Shown in pieces: positions 59,593 to 64,000 of a DNA stretch of 64,000 bases (the stretch's first letter is position 1; each line of letters begins with the position of its first letter). The position numbers and the translations under genes are program-made. This stretch comes from Parundibacterium terreum. GTDB taxonomy: Bacteria > Pseudomonadota > Gammaproteobacteria > Burkholderiales > Burkholderiaceae_D. Where the stretch lies: NCBI RefSeq assembly GCF_014636315.1, contig NZ_BMED01000003.1, positions 434,001 through 498,000 of the forward strand. Reading direction: 5' to 3'. The notes beneath the pieces were generated by a model that was given only the letters and a program-made list of their open reading frames with translations, was not told where the DNA came from and did not search any database.

Positions 59593-60555
59593 TTAGAATA
59601 ATTTTATTTGTGATAAAGGATTTAAATGAAGAAGACTGGCTTTCGGGTTTTCTCGCAGTTTTCCTTCCAGTAATAATCCTCTTGCAAACCGTATGTCACT
59701 GTCGCAGAGGCCGTCCTCTAATATTGAAAGCAGACTGCTGCTGACAAAAGCAGGGCGAATGTTTGCGAAATTTTGCGTTTTTTGAATTTCATGAAGTCGT
59801 TGGATGCTTCGCTCTACACATCGACTTGCCTGCAGGGTACTCAGATCTTTTTTAGATTTACCTGCTGCTATGGTTTCTAGGGCGGAGGCATTGATGCCGG
59901 TTGCCCAAATAATCCGGGAGGCGCCGTCGACCGACATATCAGAAAATAGTGACAGTACGGGGCTCTCTGAAATAATGGCGCTTCGGGAATTCGAGACGTC
60001 CACGAGTCGTAACGCCATCCATTGAGAGTAGGCGATGCAGGCGTTACTCGCCCCTTCGGAAGATCCAAGACGTATGTCGTGCCCACATCGGCACTTAGAT
60101 ATTCCAGGCCTATTCCAGCTCAAGTTCATATTGCATGCGTCACAAGACTCTTTCAACATGGTTCTGTGGATGGGGCAGCAAGTTACAAGGACAAAATCCC
60201 ACAGGCATTTGACGTATCCAAATTCGGCCAAACATTCTATGCAAACCTGCGGCCTTCGTAACCGCATGAGATAAGGCCTTGTTATGAGATGTCCAAAGGC
60301 AAATAATATTGAGCGACCATTTTTTTTGTGAAGAGTGGCGTGTAACGCATGAAATTTCTGTGGTTCAGAACCAAATAGCCATGCAATTAAAGGTGCATGT
60401 CGGGCCGATAGGTGATGAATTCGCCCTACGTGAAAAACCTCCGCCAACCATTGCATTCCAGAGAAATGGTTGGCTTCAGACAAACGTAAGGTGAATCCCA
60501 TCAGAGACTCATCCGAATGAGGATGATCCCTGACGGAAAGGATCGGACTAGCCAT
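59593..60555 (-). CDS. tniD: TniQ-family protein (TniD-like)
   Basis: This 320-residue TniQ protein begins with the family core (HPHSDESLMGFTLRLSEANHF), then LRRPQVCIECLAEFGYVKCLWDF, CCPIHRTMLKESCDACNMNLSWNRPGI and a C-terminal helical part ending ENPKASLLHLNPLSQI. Several Cys/His sets form zinc sites. Its ATG shares a base with the tniB stop (TAATG). The closely related gene at 39388 is its truncated counterpart. In tniCABDE elements one TniQ is thought to choose the preferred target, but which does so is not known here. Confidence 0.88.
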   Translation of the reverse strand: MASPILSVRDHPHSDESLMGFTLRLSEANHFSGMQWLAEVFHVGRIHHLSARHAPLIAWLFGSEPQKFHALHATLHKKNGRSILFAFGHLITRPYLMRLRRPQVCIECLAEFGYVKCLWDFVLVTCCPIHRTMLKESCDACNMNLSWNRPGISKCRCGHDIRLGSSEGASNACIAYSQWMALRLVDVSNSRSAIISESPVLSLFSDMSVDGASRIIWATGINASALETIAAGKSKKDLSTLQASRCVERSIQRLHEIQKTQNFANIRPAFVSSSLLSILEDGLCDSDIRFARGLLLEGKLRENPKASLLHLNPLSQIKLF

Positions 60556-61412
60556 TAGTTAAATGGATTTTTTAGTGCGCCAAACGGCCCGAATACTGCC
60601 GAAAATGCTTCACTGTAGTGACAACGCTCAACTGTCAACTTTCCTTGAACGAGTGCTTCTTTGACGGCCGCGTTGATGAGAAATTTCAGCGTTCTAGGCG
60701 AGCCTGATGAGGCATAATGCAATTGTTTTGCTAACGTGGACAGGGAGCTGATATTGATAAATTCACTTTGTTCGTGAAACGCCTGTAAAAAGCCTTTCCA
60801 TTCTTCGCCCTTGGCGAAAGGACGAATCTGGAAACGCGCCGGCAGACGAGATGCAAATTGCTCGTCGAGATGCGCCAGGTCTCCCAACTCATCGGTTCCG
60901 AATACAAAAATAGGTACGCCGGTGACGTCCATCATTTCTTTGAGTAAATCGGTGATCTCGCTGGCCTGAATATCTCGTCGTCCGCGAAAGAGATGTTGAA
61001 ATTCATCGATGATGAGTAGCCTGACACCACGGTCCTGAAATGCTTGCATCAATAGCGACTGCCGGAGGTCCTGTAATTTTATGCTTCTAATCCCTGGCGG
61101 ATGTCCCAGTTGTTGCAAGCTACGATCAATCATCGAGCCACTTGATGGGGATGAAGACGCAGAAATAACGACCACGGCGCTGCTAGGATCTATCAAATCC
61201 GTGTTTTGAGTGAATTTTCGCTCGATACTCTTGATTAAGTGTGTTTTCCCAGATCCCGTCGGCGCAACAACGCTGCCACCAAGTGGCAAGGCAGACATAA
61301 TGCTTTGCTCGACTAGCTGTAATATGCCCTCATAGGCGGCTTTAAATTGCGTATGCATGACAGTGATCATGTTAATTTGCTGGGTAATTTGCTCGAAATT
61401 TGGTGTGGTCAT
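60555..61412 (-). CDS. tniB: TnsC/TniB-like AAA ATPase
   Basis: The 285-residue ATPase has Walker A APTGSGKT at 50-57, Walker B VRLLIIDEFQHLF, sensor-like GVPIFVFGTDELG and the Arg-rich FASRLPARFQIRPF. It is as short as TniB and unlike the 550-residue Tn7 TnsC. It links the target complex to the transposase by forming ATP-bound rings on DNA. It ends at the tniD start and follows tniA by three bases. Confidence 0.94.
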   Translation of the reverse strand: MTTPNFEQITQQINMITVMHTQFKAAYEGILQLVEQSIMSALPLGGSVVAPTGSGKTHLIKSIERKFTQNTDLIDPSSAVVVISASSSPSSGSMIDRSLQQLGHPPGIRSIKLQDLRQSLLMQAFQDRGVRLLIIDEFQHLFRGRRDIQASEITDLLKEMMDVTGVPIFVFGTDELGDLAHLDEQFASRLPARFQIRPFAKGEEWKGFLQAFHEQSEFINISSLSTLAKQLHYASSGSPRTLKFLINAAVKEALVQGKLTVERCHYSEAFSAVFGPFGALKNPFN

Positions 61413-61415
61413 GAT

Positions 61416-63371
61416 TTAGTCCAGGACAAAGGCTTCAAATTGTGGAACGATAAGATCGTCGTGAGTGATCTCGTTCTTGGAGACCAATTGAGTTTGCGGC
61501 GCTGGCAGCTCGCCGCCTTGAAGAGATTTAGTGCTGCTTAAACCGGCGAATTGAATTGCAGATTTTGTATCCCGAGTCAACTTTTGCCCGCGGGCCAACG
61601 ATTGCCATTTGTCGATAAGGTCTGCCTTAGCGGTGAAATAGGCGTCGTAATGGCCTTTATCGATCGCCATTTGCTTCATGTGCACACGAACAGCCTTGTG
61701 CTGAATCATGGAAAGATTGTCTGCGTATTCGGGATGGCAATTCGGAACATGCAGCCATTCCAGAGACTTTGGATGTTGGACGTAGGCGAATCCTAGATTT
61801 TCTGGATCGTACTTCACCGACGTTTTGAAACTGGGTGCCAGCTTTCTTCGTTCCGCTTGGAGTTCATGTGAGTTGAATCGGAGACCCGGCATTACAATGC
61901 CTTCATTTCCGACAGTGAGCATTTTTTGATGTGCCGCTATGAGCCCTAATTTTTCAAGATTTGTCGGGAGAAGGGGAGGGGGAATCTGTTCAAAACTTTC
62001 CCGAAACAGGTCGATAGGCCTGGCTAGTGTTCTTGAATGAACTTTAAGTGGATGAACATCGACAAAGAATTGGAGTAGACCTTTGCAGAGATCGCTAAAA
62101 GTAATTCTTGCGCTCTCTCTCGGGTCCATCGGAATGCAGTTCGCGACAGGCTTGACCACTTTCCCTTGTGGTGGAAGATGGTGGCCGAGCTCACCGAAGA
62201 ACCTTTCCACGCCAGGCTTAAACCAGGGCTGGCGCACAGGACAATACTGGATATCAGTATTTATCTCCAATGCGGCTGACACAAACTGGATTGAATGAAA
62301 TTCAAGTCCGTTGTCCACCACATATAATTCGCCGACCCCGTAGCCGAACCATTCTTGAGTTAGAAAGGGGGCGTTGGAGGTAAATGCAGTCTTCGGCATT
62401 AGCCCCACCTTCATTGCATTGAGGACCGCCGCCAGACCCGCGCCCGAGAACGAAATGTAAAATCCGACCAAATAGCCGCTGAACGCGTCGACGATGATGG
62501 TAATGATAGGACGTCCCAGCGGTATGCCAGTTGAGTCGGCTATCACTACAAAGTCCAGGATAGTGTGATCTACCTCCAAACGTTGGAGTGCGCGCACTGC
62601 TTGAGTTCCAGCCAGTGAATAGCGCCATTTATTTTTTGCGTAGCTGGCACCGTATCGATGGACGTCTCGATAGTAGGGGTCAACCTCGTTCACGCGTCGG
62701 CGCAGCGTTGAGCTGCTCACGATCGTATCTTCTGCAGTAATTACGCCTTTTTGGGCCAGGTTTTCCAAATTCCTTCGCAAAATTGTTGCCGCGTTTTGCA
62801 GAGATGGCCTGGTACGAATAAAGTAACTTTTTAGAAGTACCTTGTTAATTTCAGCTTCTACACTTTCAGAGTATTTTTTCAGGCGCTTTCTCTGAAAATT
62901 TTTGGTGACAATGGCGGCAACATTTCCTCCAGACTCATCCCAGTCCCTTACCCAACTCATCGCCGTCGATGCGGTGGGTAGAGATTGTGTGTCACTCTCT
63001 TCGATCGGAAATTTTTTCAGCAATCGCTCGATGATTCGTCGTTGCCCACGAGATGCGCCATTTTTTTTAATCCATTTTATGATACGTACTCTGAAAAGCA
63101 GTTGTTCCTTATATTTTGCAGGTAAGGAATCAATGCTAGTCAAGAAGGACGGCGCGTCGGCGGTGGCGACATCCTTTGAATCTGAAGCGCCTACGACGTG
63201 AAGTTCATTGTTTAAAATCTGCTTAGTGACGTCAGCGATGGGCCATGTGTAACTTCGGCGCGTGATCGTATCTTCGAACTGCACTTGATTCTGCTCCAGT
63301 TGCCTGATGAATTCTAGCGTCTGGGTTCCACGCCGCAGCGTTAAGCCAACTTGGAATGCAAACATTCTCAT
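61416..63371 (-). CDS. tniA: TnsB/TniA-like DDE transposase
   Basis: The 651-residue protein has an N-terminal part with helix-turn-helix regions (about 90-230) and an RNase H-type catalytic core: Asp268 in EVDHTILDF, Asp353 in YVVDNGLEFH and Glu389 in PGVERFFGEL. A beta-barrel and a basic C-terminal part follow; the tail (LIVPQFEAF) may contact TniB. It cuts the 3' ends of the element and joins them to the target. Its start at 63371 lies inside the tniC frame (140-bp overlap); the first residues VGLTLRRGTQTLEF, EDTITRRSYTWPIAD look genuine for this family. Confidence 0.93.
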   Translation of the reverse strand: MRMFAFQVGLTLRRGTQTLEFIRQLEQNQVQFEDTITRRSYTWPIADVTKQILNNELHVVGASDSKDVATADAPSFLTSIDSLPAKYKEQLLFRVRIIKWIKKNGASRGQRRIIERLLKKFPIEESDTQSLPTASTAMSWVRDWDESGGNVAAIVTKNFQRKRLKKYSESVEAEINKVLLKSYFIRTRPSLQNAATILRRNLENLAQKGVITAEDTIVSSSTLRRRVNEVDPYYRDVHRYGASYAKNKWRYSLAGTQAVRALQRLEVDHTILDFVVIADSTGIPLGRPIITIIVDAFSGYLVGFYISFSGAGLAAVLNAMKVGLMPKTAFTSNAPFLTQEWFGYGVGELYVVDNGLEFHSIQFVSAALEINTDIQYCPVRQPWFKPGVERFFGELGHHLPPQGKVVKPVANCIPMDPRESARITFSDLCKGLLQFFVDVHPLKVHSRTLARPIDLFRESFEQIPPPLLPTNLEKLGLIAAHQKMLTVGNEGIVMPGLRFNSHELQAERRKLAPSFKTSVKYDPENLGFAYVQHPKSLEWLHVPNCHPEYADNLSMIQHKAVRVHMKQMAIDKGHYDAYFTAKADLIDKWQSLARGQKLTRDTKSAIQFAGLSSTKSLQGGELPAPQTQLVSKNEITHDDLIVPQFEAFVLD

Positions 63372-63993
63372 GATCTTCTTTCAGAAAATAGGGATTGATT
63401 AAGGTGTCAGGCGAGAGAGATATGTCATTCAGAAACGTAAGGAGGCGCCTGCCCAGAAAATGAAATACCACTGCGAGATTAACTTCGGCGGACCTCACTA
63501 GTTGCGAGATGGATTGAGGTTCTGATGTATTGAAAGATTTTTTCACCCGATCAAAAATCTCCGACGAGACAGAACTTCGAGCGTATCGAAGCAAGAGTTC
63601 GATGGTTTCAGGTAAATCGCCAACGTCAATCATTTGGTCAGTCACGACTAAGAAAGGGAGGTCTTTTTCCCGCAAAATCGGAATGATCTGGTCAAACATA
63701 TCGGCAAATTTAGCCACAAATTTTTCTGGCTTAACTTCGACGACAAATTTTTGCCCTGAGGATAAGGTGATCAAAAAATCCGGTGTATAGGATTTTTCGC
63801 AGTTGTCCCCATAGGCGATTTTGAATGGCTGATCAACTATCCTACTGACGCCTGGGGTGAGTAACATGCGTTGAACAAAGCGGCGCTCTAACTGACTCTC
63901 ATACTCAACGGGTTCAGGTTGCAGCCAAGTACATGCGACTAACCCCACTGTTCGATGCGGCGAGCGCGTTACGACCTTGCGTTTCGGCTTCAT
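63232..63993 (-). CDS. tniC: TnsA-like endonuclease
   Basis: The 253-residue protein has the TnsA PD-(D/E)xK nuclease: Glu in VEYESQLERRFV, Asp72 in YTPDFLI and Glu86/Lys88 in FVVEVKPEK. The C-terminal half is the helical TnsA domain that meets TnsB. It cuts the 5' ends, allowing cut-and-paste movement without a cointegrate. The ATG at 63993 is seven bases from the window edge. The last 47 codons overlap tniA in another frame and end CTCG-rich with basic residues, so the native end may be less certain. Confidence 0.9.
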   Translation of the reverse strand: MKPKRKVVTRSPHRTVGLVACTWLQPEPVEYESQLERRFVQRMLLTPGVSRIVDQPFKIAYGDNCEKSYTPDFLITLSSGQKFVVEVKPEKFVAKFADMFDQIIPILREKDLPFLVVTDQMIDVGDLPETIELLLRYARSSVSSEIFDRVKKSFNTSEPQSISQLVRSAEVNLAVVFHFLGRRLLTFLNDISLSPDTLINPYFLKEDHENVCIPSWLNAAAWNPDARIHQATGAESSAVRRYDHAPKLHMAHR

Positions 63994-64000
63994 ATGTTGC

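Larger units (their letters stand above)
58700..64000 (-). mobile_element. Core transposition module of a Tn7-like (tniCABDE-type) transposon
   Basis: Five leftward genes in order tniC (TnsA-like), tniA (TnsB-like), tniB (TnsC-like), tniD and tniE (two TniQ proteins). That content and order match the Tn6022/AbaR-type elements rather than Tn7 itself. In such elements the TnsA gene is next to the right end, so the end and target site should lie just past the window edge. The cargo would be to the left, which puts the defence genes in it. The left end was not found with certainty. Confidence 0.8.

Noticed and set aside
38468..64000. CRISPR-associated transposon (two TniQ proteins suggest one)
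   Set aside because: No cas genes and no array of evenly spaced repeats were found; two TniQ proteins are also normal in tniCABDE elements.

Overview
The window looks like the chromosome of a betaproteobacterium of the order Burkholderiales, most likely Oxalobacteraceae. This is inferred from protein character (tag, an Anbu/ATP-grasp/alpha-E cluster, a TctDE-like two-component operon, a PilMNO-type secretion cluster) and moderate GC; no rRNA or tRNA gene is visible to confirm it. About 1-14.6 kb is ordinary chromosomal backbone, and about 14.6-64 kb is mostly accessory DNA with lower GC, broken genes and mobile-element parts.

Backbone (1-14.6 kb): a partial S41-type lipoprotein peptidase, tag, a secreted S9 peptidase, the four-gene Anbu proteasome / transglutaminase / alpha-E / ATP-grasp set, a response regulator-histidine kinase-DUF4212-sodium symporter operon with overlapping genes, a class 3 lipase and a small lipoprotein.

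Transition zone (14.6-18.4 kb): decayed IS21-type sequence, a truncated duplicate of an Rhs N-terminus, a solitary HigA-type antitoxin, two good small ORFs (one of 46 codons) and a stop-interrupted small gene.

Secretion and Rhs block (18.5-37.9 kb): an 11-gene type II secretion / type IV pilus-like cluster reads leftward (major pseudopilin, GspF, GspE, PilM-, PilN-, PilO- and PilP-like proteins, a secretin with a cohesin-like tail, three minor pseudopilins). Reading away from it is an Rhs system whose parts are spread over three consecutive ORFs, two with a signal peptide and one with an N-terminal hydrophobic anchor segment, followed by an ankyrin-repeat immunity candidate, an orphan Rhs tip with its own immunity candidate, and a terminator.

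Mobile and defence block (37.9-64 kb): a first, broken pair of TniQ genes cut by an IS66 deletion derivative; a 5'-truncated OLD-type nuclease; a GIY-YIG nuclease with repeated C-terminal modules; a DUF4238 protein; a serine recombinase plus two ParB-like proteins preceded by iteron-like repeats; a Thoeris system with one ThsA and three different TIR-type proteins; a divergent TIR-STAND-TPR protein; a HicB pair; and an intact Tn7-like core (TnsA-, TnsB- and TnsC-like proteins plus two TniQ) that runs to the right edge. The layout fits a Tn7-like transposon of the tniCABDE (Tn6022/AbaR-like) kind whose cargo is a TIR-rich defence island. The strongest candidates for new biology are the three-sensor Thoeris locus with a zinc-knuckle/glycine-zipper TIR fusion, the trans-split Rhs, and the recombinase-ParB-ParB element.
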